From the NCBI RefSeq assembly GCF_013409785.1, contig NZ_JACCBV010000001.1, forward strand, positions 3,100,001 to 3,164,000: 64,000 nucleotides of DNA, in the 5' to 3' direction. A program made the translations under genes and the position numbers. The stretch comes from Microbacterium immunditiarum. GTDB lineage: Bacteria; Actinomycetota; Actinomycetes; Actinomycetales; Microbacteriaceae. Shown here piece by piece: positions 21,151 to 31,458 of this stretch. Within the stretch, counting starts at the first letter, position 1. Each line of letters opens with the position of its first letter. The notes below the pieces were generated by a model, which was not told the DNA's origin, ran no database searches, and saw only the letters and a list, made by a program, of their open reading frames with translations.

Positions 21151-21720
21151 ATGGGTGCGTGGCAGCGGGTGCGCGAGGATCTCGCGGCGGCGAAGCTTCG
21201 CGACCCCGCCGCGCGCACATCGATCGAGATAGCGCTGCTCTACCCCGGCCTCCACGCCCTCTGGGCGCACCGCGTGTGGCACGCGCTGTGGCGGCGGCGC
21301 ATCCGGTTCATCGCGCGGGCCGGCTCGCAGATCACGCGCTGGCTGACGGGCATCGAGATCCACCCGGGCGCGCAGATCGGCCGTCGGTTCTTCATCGATC
21401 ACGGCATGGGCGTCGTGATCGGCGAGACCGCCGAGATCGGCGACGACGTCATGCTCTATCACGGCGTGACACTCGGCGGTCGTACGCGGGACGGCGGCAA
21501 GCGGCATCCGACCCTCGAAGACGGCGTCGCCGTCGGCGCCGGCGCAAAGGTGCTCGGTCCGATCACGATCGGCGCCGGATCGGTCATCGGCGCCAACGCG
21601 GTGGTGACCCGTGACGCACCGCCCGACAGCGTCCTCGTCGGAGTACCCGCCAAGCCGCGCCGGCGGCGCGCGGGCGAAGACACTCGAGCGATCCTGACGG
21701 CGCCCGAGTACGTGATCTGA
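21151..21720 (+). CDS. cysE: serine O-acetyltransferase
   Basis: 189 residues, the short bacterial form. Left-handed beta-helix hexapeptide repeats from about residue 65, with [22 protein letters not shown] and the active-site His of LYHGVTLGG. The tail ends in EYVI, fitting the requirement for a C-terminal Ile that docks in the CysK active site. Makes O-acetylserine from serine and acetyl-CoA. Confidence 0.94.
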   Translation: MGAWQRVREDLAAAKLRDPAARTSIEIALLYPGLHALWAHRVWHALWRRRIRFIARAGSQITRWLTGIEIHPGAQIGRRFFIDHGMGVVIGETAEIGDDVMLYHGVTLGGRTRDGGKRHPTLEDGVAVGAGAKVLGPITIGAGSVIGANAVVTRDAPPDSVLVGVPAKPRRRRAGEDTRAILTAPEYVI

Positions 21721-21726
21721 CCCGCG

Positions 21727-22125
21727 TCACTCCCGGCGCTGCTGCACCTGCTTCTTGAGGAACAGGGGCGGCAGCAGCCACGACGCCAGCGCCGTCACGA
21801 GCCATACGACGAGCGTTCCGACGATCCACGCCACCGGACCGTCGATGCCTATTCCGGCGGCCGGGATCAGCACCGCGATGAGGAGCGCCACGAAGGTCGA
21901 CAGCAGTCCGATACCGCCGATGAACGCGTTCGCGTGGCGGCGCGCGACCGTGAGCAGCCACGGTGCGAGCACGCTCTGGAGCACCGCGAAGATCACGACG
22001 GCGAGCACGATGCCCCACCAGTCGTTCCAGTGCAGCGTGAAGCCGGGCAGGATCAGGTCGGCCACGATGAGACCGAGGGCAGCCGAGACGACGAAGATCA
22101 CTGCGCGGATGAGAAAGGCGAGCAC
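21727..22125 (-). CDS. holin-4-superfamily-like membrane protein (not phage)
   Basis: 132 residues with four membrane helices. Pattern LIRAVIFVVSAALGLIVADLILPGF and a second hydrophobic pair match the chromosomal 'phage holin family' proteins (PF04020-like) seen across actinobacteria; these are ordinary membrane proteins of unknown function. GTG start preceded by TAGCCT-N6. It converges with cysE with only 6 bases between stops. Confidence 0.7.
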   Translation of the reverse strand: MLAFLIRAVIFVVSAALGLIVADLILPGFTLHWNDWWGIVLAVVIFAVLQSVLAPWLLTVARRHANAFIGGIGLLSTFVALLIAVLIPAAGIGIDGPVAWIVGTLVVWLVTALASWLLPPLFLKKQVQQRRE

Positions 22126-22131
22126 GCGCCC

Positions 22132-22137
22132 AGGCTA
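22132..22137 (-). promoter_or_regulatory. -10-like hexamer TAGCCT, leaderless arrangement
   Basis: TAGCCT-N6-GTG before the holin-like gene; the same hexamer and spacing occur before trmB. Confidence 0.45.
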
Positions 22138-22240
22138 GCGCCCGCGCTCTCTCAGTCGCCCCGCCGACACCCGCCGAGATTGCCCGAATCACCGGGTACG
22201 ACCCGGCGCGGCCGCCTTTCGTGCGATCTCGGCGAGGTCG

Positions 22241-22330
22241 GAGCGGGCGACGCGGGCGGCGCGAGCGGAGCGGGCGACGCGGGCGACGCGAGCGGAGCGG
22301 GCGGAGCGGGCGACGCGGGCGGAGCGAGCG
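22241..22330. repeat. degenerate 9-base/27-base tandem repeat
   Basis: Ten 9-base units of the type GAGCGGGCG or ACGCGGGCG, arranged as three near-identical 27-base copies plus one unit. It ends 4 bases from the prfA stop codon. Extremely GC-rich and purine-biased on the plus strand. Function unknown; not a terminator hairpin. Confidence 0.75.
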
Positions 22331-22334
22331 GCGC

Positions 22335-23414
22335 TCAGGCCTCCGAGCTGAGGGCCGCCAGACGCGCCTCCTCGTCGGCGCGGATCGCCGATTCGATGAT
22401 CGGGTCGAGCGCCCCGTTCATCACCTGATCGAGGTTGTACGCCTTGTAGCCGGTGCGGTGGTCGGCGATGCGGTTCTCGGGGAAGTTGTATGTGCGGATG
22501 CGCTCGGAGCGGTCCATGCTCCGCACCTGAGAGCGACGGGCATCGGATGCCGCGGCCTCACGCTCCTCCTGCTGCTTCGCGAGCAGCCGGGCGCGCAGCA
22601 CGCGCAGGGCCGCCTCGCGGTTCTGCAGCTGCGACTTCTCGTTCTGCATCGACACGACGATCCCCGTCGGCAGGTGCGTGATGCGCACGGCGGAGTCGGT
22701 CGTGTTGACGGACTGACCGCCGGGCCCCGACGAGCGGAAGACGTCGATCTTCAGGTCGTTCGGGTCGATGTGGATCTCTTCGGGCTCGTCCACCTCGGGG
22801 AACACCAGCACGCCCGTCGTCGACGTATGGATGCGCCCCTGCGACTCGGTCGCCGGCACGCGCTGCACGCGGTGCACGCCGCCCTCGTACTTCAGGTGCG
22901 CCCACACGCCCTGCGCCGGGTCGGACGAGCTTGCCTTGATGGCGATCTGCACGTCCTTGTAGCCGCCCAGATCGGACTCGTTCCGCTCGAGCAGCTCGGT
23001 CTTCCAGCCCCTGGACGCGGCGTACTGCAGGTACATGCGCAGCAGGTCGGCGGCGAACAGGGCCGACTCGGCCCCGCCCTCGCCCTGCTTGATCTCCATG
23101 ATCACGTCGCGCGCGTCGTCGGGGTCGCGCGGGATGAGCAGTCGCCGCAGGCGCTCCTGCGCGTCGGCGAGCTGCTCTTCGAGGTGCGGGATCTCGGCCG
23201 CGAACGCGGTGTCCTCTTTCGCGAGTTCCCGCGCGGCTTCGAGGTCACCGGATGCCGCGACCCAGGTCTCGTACGCGGCGACGATCCTCGACAGCTCGGC
23301 GTACCGCCGATTGACACGCTTCGCGCGCGCGGCATCGGCGTGTACCGCCGGATCGGACAGCTCGGCCTGGACGGCCTTGTGCTCTTCGATCAGGCTCTTC
23401 ACCGAATCGAACAC
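22335..23414 (-). CDS. prfA: peptide chain release factor 1
   Basis: 359 residues, normal RF1 length. Stop-codon reading PAT motif in [12 protein letters not shown], and [10 protein letters not shown] near residue 233 carrying the catalytic GGQ for peptidyl-tRNA hydrolysis. The PxT tripeptide assigns it to RF1 (UAA/UAG). GTG start with GGGGGAG upstream. Fourteen bases behind rho, so probably co-transcribed with it. Confidence 0.96.
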   Translation of the reverse strand: MFDSVKSLIEEHKAVQAELSDPAVHADAARAKRVNRRYAELSRIVAAYETWVAASGDLEAARELAKEDTAFAAEIPHLEEQLADAQERLRRLLIPRDPDDARDVIMEIKQGEGGAESALFAADLLRMYLQYAASRGWKTELLERNESDLGGYKDVQIAIKASSSDPAQGVWAHLKYEGGVHRVQRVPATESQGRIHTSTTGVLVFPEVDEPEEIHIDPNDLKIDVFRSSGPGGQSVNTTDSAVRITHLPTGIVVSMQNEKSQLQNREAALRVLRARLLAKQQEEREAAASDARRSQVRSMDRSERIRTYNFPENRIADHRTGYKAYNLDQVMNGALDPIIESAIRADEEARLAALSSEA

Positions 23415-23428
23415 GGACTCCCCCGGGC

Positions 23429-25423
23429 TCAGCGGATGCTGTTGTCGTGCGCGTGGCTGTGCCCGCCGCCGTGGCCGTCACGGGCCGGCGTCGGAATCGA
23501 CTTCTGCATCTGCACGAGGAACTCGACGTTCGACTGAGTCTCCTTGAGCTTGCCGAGCACGACCTCGAGCGCCTGCTGCGGGTCGAGCCCGGCCAGCGCG
23601 CGGCGAAGCTTCCACGTGATCTTGACCTCGTCGGGCGACAGGAGCATCTCCTCGCGACGCGTCGAGGACGCGTTGATGTCGACCGCGGGGAAGATCCGCT
23701 TGTCGGCGAGCTGGCGCGACAGGCGCAGCTCGCTGTTGCCGGTGCCCTTGAACTCCTCGAAGATGACCTCGTCCATCTTGGAGCCGGTCTCCACGAGAGC
23801 CGTCGCGAGGATCGTGAGCGATCCGCCGTTCTCGATGTTGCGCGCGGCGCCGAAGAAGCGCTTCGGCGGGTAGAGCGCCGACGCGTCGACACCGCCGGTC
23901 AGGACGCGGCCCGACGTCGGAGCCGTGATGTTGTAGGCACGGCTGAGGCGCGTGATCGAGTCGAGCAGCACGACGACGTCGCGGCCCAGTTCGACGAGGC
24001 GCTTGGCGCGCTCGATCGCGAGCTCGGCGACCGTCGTGTGGTCCTCGGCGGGACGGTCGAACGTCGAGGCGATGACCTCGCCCTTCACCGTGCGCTGCAT
24101 GTCGGTGACCTCTTCGGGGCGCTCGTCGACGAGCACGACCATGAGGTGCACCTCAGGGTTGTTGATCGCGATCGCGTTCGCGATCTGCTGCAGCACGATC
24201 GTCTTGCCGGCCTTCGGGGGCGCGACGATGAGGCCGCGCTGGCCCTTGCCGATCGGCGCGACGAGGTCGATGATGCGCTGCGTCAGCTTCTCGGGCGCGG
24301 TCTCGAGGCGCAGGCGCTCCTGCGGGTACAGCGGCGTCAGCTTCGAGAACTCGACGCGGTCGGCGGCGTCGTCGACCGACAGGCCGTTGACCGCGTCGAC
24401 CTTGACGAGCGCGTTGTACTTCTGGCGGCTCGACTGCTCGCCCTCGCGAGGCTGCTTGATGGCGCCGACCACGGCATCGCCCTTGCGGAGGTTGTACTTC
24501 TTGACCTGGCCGAGCGACACGTAGACGTCGCTCTGGCCGGGGAGATAGCCGGTCGTGCGGACGAAGGCGTAGTTGTCGAGCACGTCGAGGATGCCCGCGA
24601 TCGGGATCAGGACATCGTCCTCGCCGATCTCGGTCTCGAACTCGTCGGCACCGCTCTGACCGCGGCGCTTGTTGCGCTGACGGTTACGGCCGCCCTGGGT
24701 CTTGTCGTCGTCGTCGGACTCGGCCGGGGTCTTCTTCTCTTCCGGCTGCCCGCCCTGCTGTCCGCCTGCCTGGCCGTTCTGGCCGCCGCGGCTGCGGCTG
24801 CGGCTGCGGCTACGGCTGCGGCTGCGCGACGGGGTCTCGTCGCCCTGGCTTTCGGCCTGCTGCTCACCGGATGCCTCTGCCGCCTGCTCTTCGGCGGGCG
24901 CCTCGGCACTCTCGGCGGGTGTCTCGGCCTCCGCCTCGGCAGGGGTCTCGGCGTCGGTCGCCTGCGCTTCGGCGGGAGCCTCGACCGGGGTCTCGGCGGG
25001 CGCCTGCTGGCCGACCTCGGCGGGCTCGGCCTTCGCATCGCCAGCGGGCGCCTCCGTCTTCGCGTCGGTGCTCTTCGCGCGGCGCGGAGCGCGCTTGCGG
25101 GGCGCCTTCGCGGGCGCGGCGGGCGCCTCGGCCTCGGCGGGCTCGGCCTCAACGGAGGCAGCGTCGGCCGGGGCCTCGGCGGGCGCGGCCTCCTCGGCGG
25201 CCGGAGCAGCCTCTGCCTCGGCGGGCGCGGCGTCGGCGGCCGCCTCGGCCGAGGCATCCGCCACAGCCTCGGCAGCCGGCTCGGCTGCGGGCGATTCCGC
25301 CTCTGTGGTCTCGGCGGCGGCCTCTGCGGCCGCGGTGTCAGCCGCCTCCGCGGCGACCTCAGGCGCGTCTGTGCGCTCCTCGGTCGAAGCGTCGGCGGCG
25401 TGGATCTCGGAGATGGACTCCAC
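23429..25423 (-). CDS. rho: transcription termination factor Rho
   Basis: 664 residues. The C-terminal 400 are a complete Rho: cold-shock-like RNA-binding domain ([21 protein letters not shown]), P-loop PPKAGKT near residue 400, [14 protein letters not shown], and the Q/R-loop region. The first ~260 residues are Ala/Glu/Pro-rich low complexity, then a run of alternating Arg/Ser near 205-218 and an Asn/Gln/Arg-rich basic patch, as in high-GC actinobacterial Rho. The start is the GTG at 25423 with AAGGGAG 7 bases upstream; the longer frame is untranslated leader. Hexameric helicase ending transcripts. Confidence 0.95.
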   Translation of the reverse strand: MESISEIHAADASTEERTDAPEVAAEAADTAAAEAAAETTEAESPAAEPAAEAVADASAEAAADAAPAEAEAAPAAEEAAPAEAPADAASVEAEPAEAEAPAAPAKAPRKRAPRRAKSTDAKTEAPAGDAKAEPAEVGQQAPAETPVEAPAEAQATDAETPAEAEAETPAESAEAPAEEQAAEASGEQQAESQGDETPSRSRSRSRSRSRSRGGQNGQAGGQQGGQPEEKKTPAESDDDDKTQGGRNRQRNKRRGQSGADEFETEIGEDDVLIPIAGILDVLDNYAFVRTTGYLPGQSDVYVSLGQVKKYNLRKGDAVVGAIKQPREGEQSSRQKYNALVKVDAVNGLSVDDAADRVEFSKLTPLYPQERLRLETAPEKLTQRIIDLVAPIGKGQRGLIVAPPKAGKTIVLQQIANAIAINNPEVHLMVVLVDERPEEVTDMQRTVKGEVIASTFDRPAEDHTTVAELAIERAKRLVELGRDVVVLLDSITRLSRAYNITAPTSGRVLTGGVDASALYPPKRFFGAARNIENGGSLTILATALVETGSKMDEVIFEEFKGTGNSELRLSRQLADKRIFPAVDINASSTRREEMLLSPDEVKITWKLRRALAGLDPQQALEVVLGKLKETQSNVEFLVQMQKSIPTPARDGHGGGHSHAHDNSIR
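24785..24830. repeat. 6-base (GGCTGC) coding repeat, Arg-Ser run in Rho
   Basis: Repeated GGCTGC/GGCTAC on the plus strand encodes an alternating Arg-Ser tract in the Rho N-terminal extension. Confidence 0.6.
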
Positions 25424-25582
25424 GAGTTCTCCCTTGTGAAAACGGATGATGTACGCGACCGCACGGACACGTGGCGCGACGAGTCGCATCCCGGCGCGTG
25501 GTCGAGCGGTCAGAGTCCGTCGACGGCGGCGACGGCCGTGCGGGGGGTTTCGCAGATTTGCGACGGAGGCCAGATTCACGGG

Positions 25583-26539
25583 CTACGTGGAACCCTCCGT
25601 GTACTCCCTCACTGTACCACCCTTGAAGTCGACGGCGAGCATCAGGGCCTCCCACGGGGTGTCGGCGACGGACTTGGCGACCTCGGCCGCCTCGAGGCGC
25701 CGACCGGGTCCGTCGGCGAGGACGAGCACGCTCGGGCCGGCGCCCGAGACCACCGCCGCGAAGCCCGCGTCGCGGAGCGCCCGCACGAGCCGGTCGGTCT
25801 CGGGCATCGCCTGAGCGCGATAGCTCTGGTGGAGCTTGTCCTCCGTCGCGGCGAGCAGCAGCTCGGGACTCTGCGTCAGCGCAGCGATGAGCAGTGCCGA
25901 GCGTGAGACGTTGAACACGGCGTCCTCGCGCGGCACGTGCAGCGGCTGCAGGCTGCGCGCGACGCTCGTCGACATCGTGAACTCCGGCACGAACACCAGC
26001 GGCGACACACCGCGGTGCACGAGCAGCTTCTTGTGCTGCGGCCCGTCCTCGTCGACCCATGCGATCGTGAGGCCGCCGAACAGGGCGGGAGCGACGTTGT
26101 CCGGATGCCCCTCGAGCTCGGTCGCGAGCCGCAGCAGCGTCTCGGGGCCGAGCGCCACGTCTCCCTCGAGGAGTCCCTTCGCGGCGAGGAGGCCCGACAC
26201 GACGGCGGCACCCGACGAGCCCATACCGCGCCCGTGCGGGATGACGTTCTTCGCCTCGAGCCGGAGGCCGGGCATCCGTCGGCCCACCGCCTCGTACGCG
26301 TACGCGATCGCGCGCACGACGAGATTCGACGCGTCGCGCGGCACGCCGTCGGCGCCCTCGCCGCTCACCGTGATCTCGAGTTCGCCTTCGGGCAGTCGCG
26401 TCGCCACGAGCTCGTCGTACACGCTGAGTGCGAGCCCGAGCGTGTCGAACCCCGGTCCGAGGTTCGCGCTCGTCGCCGGCACGCGCACGATCACGCTCCG
26501 CTCCTCGGCGGGGCGACTCGCGGCGGCCGGCGTGCTCAC
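25583..26539 (-). CDS. thrB: homoserine kinase
   Basis: 318 residues, GHMP kinase fold. N-terminal substrate motif [19 protein letters not shown] and ATP-binding [17 protein letters not shown] near residue 98, plus the late [10 protein letters not shown] motif. Phosphorylates homoserine to O-phosphohomoserine, the substrate of ThrC. The GTG start overlaps the thrC stop (GTGA). The open frame upstream of it is spurious. Confidence 0.95.
   Translation of the reverse strand: MSTPAAASRPAEERSVIVRVPATSANLGPGFDTLGLALSVYDELVATRLPEGELEITVSGEGADGVPRDASNLVVRAIAYAYEAVGRRMPGLRLEAKNVIPHGRGMGSSGAAVVSGLLAAKGLLEGDVALGPETLLRLATELEGHPDNVAPALFGGLTIAWVDEDGPQHKKLLVHRGVSPLVFVPEFTMSTSVARSLQPLHVPREDAVFNVSRSALLIAALTQSPELLLAATEDKLHQSYRAQAMPETDRLVRALRDAGFAAVVSGAGPSVLVLADGPGRRLEAAEVAKSVADTPWEALMLAVDFKGGTVREYTEGST
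25611..25616 (-). promoter_or_regulatory. possible -10 of rho (TACAGT), long leader
   Basis: TACAGT on the minus strand inside the 3' end of thrB, 187 bases before the rho GTG. If used it gives a ~180-base leader, room for Rho autoregulation. No good -35. Confidence 0.25.
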
Positions 26540-27645
26540 GCCTTCGCCTCGGCGGGAGCTCCGTGGGCGGGGTCGGCGGTGAGGCCGAGAACGGATGCCA
26601 CCTCCGACGTCGCGGCGTCGACGACGGTCGGCTGGACATCGGAGCCGTCCGCGTTGCGCAGCGCCCACTGCGGGTCCTTGAGGCCGTGGCCGGTGACCGT
26701 CAGCACGACGCGCGATCCAGCGGGGATGACTCCCGCCTCGGCGCGGTCCAGCAGGCCCGCGACGCTGATCGCGGATGCCGGCTCGACGAAGACGCCGACC
26801 TCGGCGGCGAGGATCTTCTGCGCCGCGAGGATGCGGTCGTCGTCGATCGCGCCGAAGTAGCCGTCGGTCGCGTCGCGCGCCTCGAGGGCGAGCTCCCACG
26901 ACGCCGGGTTTCCGATGCGGATCGCGGTCGCGATCGTCTCCGGGTTCTTCACGACCTCGCCTCGCACGAGCGGTGCCGAACCCTCGGCCTGGAACCCGAA
27001 CATGCGCGGCACGCGCGTCGAGACGCCGCGCTCGGCCTCTTCGCGGTAGCCGCGCGAGTACGCGGTGTAGTTGCCCGCGTTGCCGACCGGGATGAAGTGG
27101 AAGTCGGGCGCGTCGCCGAGTACCTCGACGATCTCGTACGCCGCGGTCTTCTGTCCCTCGATGCGGTCGGGGTTGACCGAGTTGACGAGGTGCACCGGGT
27201 AGTTGTCGGCGAGCTCGCGCGCGATCTCGAGGCAGTCATCGAAGTTGCCGCGGACCTGGATGAGACGGCCGTTGTGTGCGACCGCCTGGCTGAGCTTGCC
27301 CATCGCGATCTTGCCCTCGGGCACGAGCACGGCGGCGGTGATGCCGGCGCGCGCCGCGTAAGCCGCGGCCGAGGCCGAGGTGTTGCCCGTCGAGGCGCAG
27401 ATGACGGCCTTCGCGCCGTGGTCGATCGCGCGCGAGACCGCGACCGTCATGCCGCGGTCCTTGAAGGAGCCCGTCGGGTTCATGCCCTCGAACTTGACCC
27501 ACACGTCGGCGCCGGTGCGGCGCGACAGGGCGGCGGCGGGCAGCAGGGGCGTGCCGCCCTCGCCGAGGGTGACGACGGTCGAGGCATCCGTCACTCCGAG
27601 CCGGTCGGCGTACTCGCGGAGGACTCCGCGCCAGAGGTGTGCCAT
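26536..27645 (-). CDS. thrC: threonine synthase
   Basis: 369 residues, short actinobacterial type. PLP lysine in [16 protein letters not shown] near residue 60, [19 protein letters not shown], and phosphate loop IPVGNAGN. Turns phosphohomoserine into threonine. Starts one base after the hom stop and overlaps thrB at its end, so hom-thrC-thrB are translated together. Confidence 0.95.
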   Translation of the reverse strand: MAHLWRGVLREYADRLGVTDASTVVTLGEGGTPLLPAAALSRRTGADVWVKFEGMNPTGSFKDRGMTVAVSRAIDHGAKAVICASTGNTSASAAAYAARAGITAAVLVPEGKIAMGKLSQAVAHNGRLIQVRGNFDDCLEIARELADNYPVHLVNSVNPDRIEGQKTAAYEIVEVLGDAPDFHFIPVGNAGNYTAYSRGYREEAERGVSTRVPRMFGFQAEGSAPLVRGEVVKNPETIATAIRIGNPASWELALEARDATDGYFGAIDDDRILAAQKILAAEVGVFVEPASAISVAGLLDRAEAGVIPAGSRVVLTVTGHGLKDPQWALRNADGSDVQPTVVDAATSEVASVLGLTADPAHGAPAEAKA

Positions 27646-27646
27646 G

Positions 27647-28996
27647 TCAGTCTCCTTCCACGCGCAGGACCGAGACGACGCGCTCCACGACGCCGCTCGC
27701 GGCGAGACGTCCGACCGTCTCGCTCAGGTTCTGCTCCAGGGCCTTGTGGGTGCCGATCACCAGGCGCGCGACGCTGTCGCTCGCGGGCTCGCTCGCCGGG
27801 CTGCCGTTGCCGGGCACGGGCTCGCTGCGGACCGTCTGCTCGACGGTCGCGATCGAGACATCGCCCTCGCTCAGGATGCCCGCGACCGTCGCGAGCACGC
27901 CGGGCTGGTCGTCGACCTCGAGGGTGATCTGGTATCGGGTCGTGACGTTCGCGATCGGGAGGATCGGGAGGTTCGCGCGGTTGGACTCCCCCACGCCGAC
28001 GCCGCCCGCGAGGTGGCGGCGAGCGGCCGAGACGACATCGCCGAGCACGGCGGACGCGGTCTGCACGCCCCCGGCGCCCGCGCCGTAGAACATCAGGTTG
28101 CCCGCGGCCTCGGCCTGCACGAACACCGCGTTGTTGGCGCCGTGGACGCTCGCGAGCGGGTGGTCGCGGCGGACGAGCGCGGGATACACGCGCACCGAGA
28201 TCGACTCGGGCCGGTCGCCCCTGCCGGGCAGGCGCTCGCACACCGCGAGCAGCTTGATGACGTATCCCGCGTGGCGCGCGGCGTCCATCATCGCCTTGTC
28301 GATGCCCGTGATGCCCTCGCGGTGCACGGCTTCGAGCGGAACCGACGTGTGGAAGGCGAGGCTCGCCAGGATCGCGGCCTTCTGCGCCGCGTCGTAGCCC
28401 TCCACGTCGGCGGTCGGGTCGGCTTCGGCGTAGCCGAGCCGCTGAGCGTCGGCGAGCACGTCGGCGAACTCGGCGCCCTCCGAGTCCATGCGGTCGAGGA
28501 TGTAGTTCGTCGTGCCGTTGACGATGCCCATGATCCGCTGCACGCGGTCGCCCGCGAGGGAGTCGCGCAGCGGGCGGATGATCGGGATGGCGCCCGCGGC
28601 CGCCGCCTCGTAGTACACCTGCGCCCCGACCTGGTCGGCGGCCTCGAAGATCTCGGGGCCGTGCGTCGCGAGGAGCGCCTTGTTGGCGGTCACGACGTCG
28701 GCGCCGGAGTTGATCGCCTGCAGCAGGTACGTGCGCGCCGGCTCGATGCCGCCCATGAGCTCGATCACGATGTCGGCGCCCACGATGAGCGGCTCGGGGG
28801 CGGTGGTGAGAAGCTCGCGCGGCAGGTCGGCGTCGCGCGGCGCATCCGGATCGCGCACGGCGATGCCGATGAGCTCGAGGTGGGCCCCCGCGCGGTCGGC
28901 GAGCTCGTCGCCGTGCTTGCGCAGCAGCGACGCCACCTGCGATCCCACGGCCCCCGCCCCGAGCAGTGCCACCCTCAATCGGCGATAGTCGGTCAC
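27647..28996 (-). CDS. hom: homoserine dehydrogenase with ACT domain
   Basis: 449 residues. Rossmann [14 protein letters not shown] at 9-22, catalytic region ([33 protein letters not shown]), and a C-terminal ACT domain ([15 protein letters not shown]) for threonine feedback. An insertion in the ACT domain is Gly/Ser/Pro-rich ([16 protein letters not shown]). Reduces aspartate semialdehyde to homoserine. GTG start overlaps the lysA stop (GTGA). Confidence 0.95.
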   Translation of the reverse strand: MTDYRRLRVALLGAGAVGSQVASLLRKHGDELADRAGAHLELIGIAVRDPDAPRDADLPRELLTTAPEPLIVGADIVIELMGGIEPARTYLLQAINSGADVVTANKALLATHGPEIFEAADQVGAQVYYEAAAAGAIPIIRPLRDSLAGDRVQRIMGIVNGTTNYILDRMDSEGAEFADVLADAQRLGYAEADPTADVEGYDAAQKAAILASLAFHTSVPLEAVHREGITGIDKAMMDAARHAGYVIKLLAVCERLPGRGDRPESISVRVYPALVRRDHPLASVHGANNAVFVQAEAAGNLMFYGAGAGGVQTASAVLGDVVSAARRHLAGGVGVGESNRANLPILPIANVTTRYQITLEVDDQPGVLATVAGILSEGDVSIATVEQTVRSEPVPGNGSPASEPASDSVARLVIGTHKALEQNLSETVGRLAASGVVERVVSVLRVEGD

Positions 28997-30456
28997 TTCG
29001 TCTCGCTCCGCTCGCTCAGCACAGGCATGCTCTCCCCTTCCCCCACGGGCTCGTCGCCCGCATCCGCCGCGACGTCGCGCGCCAGCAGATCGTCGATCGT
29101 CTCGCCCCGCACGATGACGCGTGCGCGTCCTGCGCGCACCGCCACCACGGGCGGGCGCGGCACGTAGTTGTAGTTGCTCGCGAGCGAGAAGCAGTACGCA
29201 CCGGTCGTGGGCACCGCGAGCAGGTCGCCCGGCGCGATGTCGGCCGGCAGGAACTCGGCGTCGACGACGATGTCGCCCGACTCGCAGTGCTTGCCGACCA
29301 CGCGCGAGAGCTGAGGCGCGGCGTCGCTCGTGCGCGACGCGACGCGGGCGGAGTACTGCGCGCCGTACAGCGCGGGGCGCGGGTTGTCGCTCATGCCGCC
29401 GTCGACGCTCACGTACAGGCGCGTCACGTCGTGGCCGATGTCGACCGGCTTCGTCGTGCCGACCTCGTAGAGCGTGACGCCGGCTCGGCCGATGATCGCG
29501 CGCCCGGGCTCGAACGCGAGGTTCGGCACAGGGATGCCGCGCACCTCGCACTCGCGCGCGACCGCCTCGGCGATGCCGGTCGCGAGGTGCTCGATGGGCG
29601 TCGGGTCGTCGGCCACCGTGTAGGCGATGCCGAATCCGCCGCCGAGGTTCAGGACCGGGATCTCGCCGCCGGCGAGCAGCTCGGCGTGCAGCTCGACGAC
29701 GCGCGCCGCCGACTCCTGGAACCCCGCGGAGCCGAAGATCTGCGAGCCGATGTGGCAGTGCAGCCCGACGAACTGCAGACCGGGCACTTCGCGGATGCGG
29801 GCGACGGCGCCCGGGGCATCCGTGAGGGTGAATCCGAACTTCTGATCCTCGTGGGCCGTCGCGAGGAAGTCGTGCGTCTCGGCGTGCACGCCGCTGTTCA
29901 CGCGCACGAGCACCGACTGCGTCGCACCGGTGCGCTCGACGATGGCGGCGAGCCGCTCGATCTCGATGAAGCTGTCGACGATGATCGAGCCCACGCCGAC
30001 CTCTACCGCCCGCTCGAGCTCGGCCTGGCTCTTGTTGTTGCCGTGGAAGCCGATGCGCGCGGGGTCGGCGCCTCCGGCGAGCGCCACCGCGAGCTCTCCG
30101 CCGGTGCACACGTCGACCGCGAGCCCCTCCTCGGTGACCCACCGCACGACCTCGGTCGACAGGAACGCCTTGCCGGCGTAGTACACGCGCGCCTGCACCC
30201 CGTGCAGGGCGGCGGCCGCGCGGAACGCGTCGAGCGTGCGGCGAGCCGCCGTGCGCACAGCCTCTTCGTCGAGGACGTAGAGGGGCGTGCCGAACCGGTC
30301 GCGCAGCTCGGTGGCGGAGACGCCCGAGATGGAGAGGACGCCGTGCCGGTCGCGCTCGGCGGACTCGGGCCACACGGCCGCGACGAGATCGTTGACGTCG
30401 TCGGGGACCGCCGGCCAGGCGGGCACCGACTGCGATGAAGACGAGACGGCGGACAC
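28993..30456 (-). CDS. lysA: diaminopimelate decarboxylase
   Basis: About 487 residues. Alanine-racemase-like barrel with PLP lysine in VYYAGKAFLS near residue 90, HGNNKSQAEL, CHIGSQIF, GGGFGIAY, EPGRAIIG and the C-terminal CESGD loop. Makes lysine from meso-diaminopimelate. No ribosome site decides the start: GTG 30456 and TTG 30465 are both possible. First gene of lysA-hom-thrC-thrB, which couples lysine and threonine/methionine branches. Confidence 0.94.
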   Translation of the reverse strand: MSAVSSSSQSVPAWPAVPDDVNDLVAAVWPESAERDRHGVLSISGVSATELRDRFGTPLYVLDEEAVRTAARRTLDAFRAAAALHGVQARVYYAGKAFLSTEVVRWVTEEGLAVDVCTGGELAVALAGGADPARIGFHGNNKSQAELERAVEVGVGSIIVDSFIEIERLAAIVERTGATQSVLVRVNSGVHAETHDFLATAHEDQKFGFTLTDAPGAVARIREVPGLQFVGLHCHIGSQIFGSAGFQESAARVVELHAELLAGGEIPVLNLGGGFGIAYTVADDPTPIEHLATGIAEAVARECEVRGIPVPNLAFEPGRAIIGRAGVTLYEVGTTKPVDIGHDVTRLYVSVDGGMSDNPRPALYGAQYSARVASRTSDAAPQLSRVVGKHCESGDIVVDAEFLPADIAPGDLLAVPTTGAYCFSLASNYNYVPRPPVVAVRAGRARVIVRGETIDDLLARDVAADAGDEPVGEGESMPVLSERSETK

Positions 30457-30550
30457 GGTGACCAATCAGGGTGAAGCGGTTCGGCGGAAGCCGATCGGCG
30501 GATGAGACGTGCGCTGCGGGGGGATCACGCGAGCGCCGCGCGATGCTTGA

Positions 30551-30556
30551 AGTCTA
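30551..30556 (-). promoter_or_regulatory. candidate -10 (TAGACT) of the lysA-hom-thrCB operon
   Basis: TAGACT on the minus strand, 94 bases upstream of lysA. The hexamer is identical to those before argS and tsaC. Confidence 0.4.
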
Positions 30557-30616
30557 GTCTCACCCGTATGCCGCTCCCCGCCTGCGCCCCTCGCGTGTGA
30601 CGGCGGATGACTCGCA

Positions 30617-31429
30617 TCACGAGCACGTGCCCGGAGACTGGAGAGCCGTGTCGCGCACGATCCCTGGGGCGATGTCGAACCCCGCGACGAGCGTCGCGCC
30701 GTCGACTCCGACCTCGCTCAGGGTGACCCCCGCCGGGAGGCGGTCGGCGACGCACACGTGCCAGTCCCGCAGCAGGACGTCCGCGAGCACGCCGAACTGG
30801 TCGCGCAGCCGGTCGGCCGAGACCGCCGATCCTGCGATCTCGAACTCCGCCGGGCTTAGCACGAGCTGCGCCTGCTCCGCCGACGGGGTGAGCGCGACGC
30901 CGACCGGGAACGTGCCCCCGAACAGCGACAGCTCGGTCGCGACCGTGACGTTCGGCGCCGCGAGGCCGATCGAGTCGGCCGGGAACCCCTGCACGCCGCT
31001 CATGAGCGTCTGCAGCTGCTGTTCGTCGAGGGTGACGGTGGCCGTGGCATCCGTCAGATCTCCGTCGCCGCGCACGGGCACGCCGTGCGCCTCGACGAGG
31101 ATGTCGCCCGAGAACGACCGGAACACGACGTCCTCCCCCGAGATCGTGAGGCTGTCGAAGGTCCCGGACGCGAGCTGCGGCAGCATGAGCCCCGGCACCT
31201 CGACCTCGGCGTTCGAGGCGTCGATGCCGGTGCGCGTCGTGATCTGGTCGCGGATCGTCTTGGCGACGAGGTCGCGGACGATCGCCTCGGCGACGAAGAA
31301 CGCGGCGACAGCAAGGCCGATGACCACGAGGATCGTGACGATCCACGGCCACACGCGCCGCTTCCGCCGCAGGTCGTGCACGGGCGAGCCGGGCAGGGGA
31401 AGCGTCGGATGCTCGTCCGGCGTCGTCAC
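30617..31429 (-). CDS. DUF2993/LmeA-family lipid-binding protein
   Basis: 270 residues. A short basic cytoplasmic start (DLRRKRRVW), one membrane anchor near residues 22-46, then an extracytoplasmic beta-rich DUF2993 domain. LmeA in mycobacteria is a phospholipid-binding envelope protein needed for lipomannan elongation; a related lipid-handling role is likely but not shown. GTG start at 31429 with GAGGGG five bases upstream. Lies 29 bases after argS. Confidence 0.75.
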   Translation of the reverse strand: MTTPDEHPTLPLPGSPVHDLRRKRRVWPWIVTILVVIGLAVAAFFVAEAIVRDLVAKTIRDQITTRTGIDASNAEVEVPGLMLPQLASGTFDSLTISGEDVVFRSFSGDILVEAHGVPVRGDGDLTDATATVTLDEQQLQTLMSGVQGFPADSIGLAAPNVTVATELSLFGGTFPVGVALTPSAEQAQLVLSPAEFEIAGSAVSADRLRDQFGVLADVLLRDWHVCVADRLPAGVTLSEVGVDGATLVAGFDIAPGIVRDTALQSPGTCS

Positions 31430-31458
31430 GATGCCCCTCTCTCTGCGGCGGAGGCCGC

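Noticed and set aside
21727..22125. Prophage, suggested by a holin-like protein
   Set aside because: No endolysin, integrase, tail or terminase genes nearby; chromosomal holin-4-like proteins are common in actinobacteria.
22241..22330. CRISPR array
   Set aside because: Units are contiguous 9-mers without spacers and there are no cas genes.
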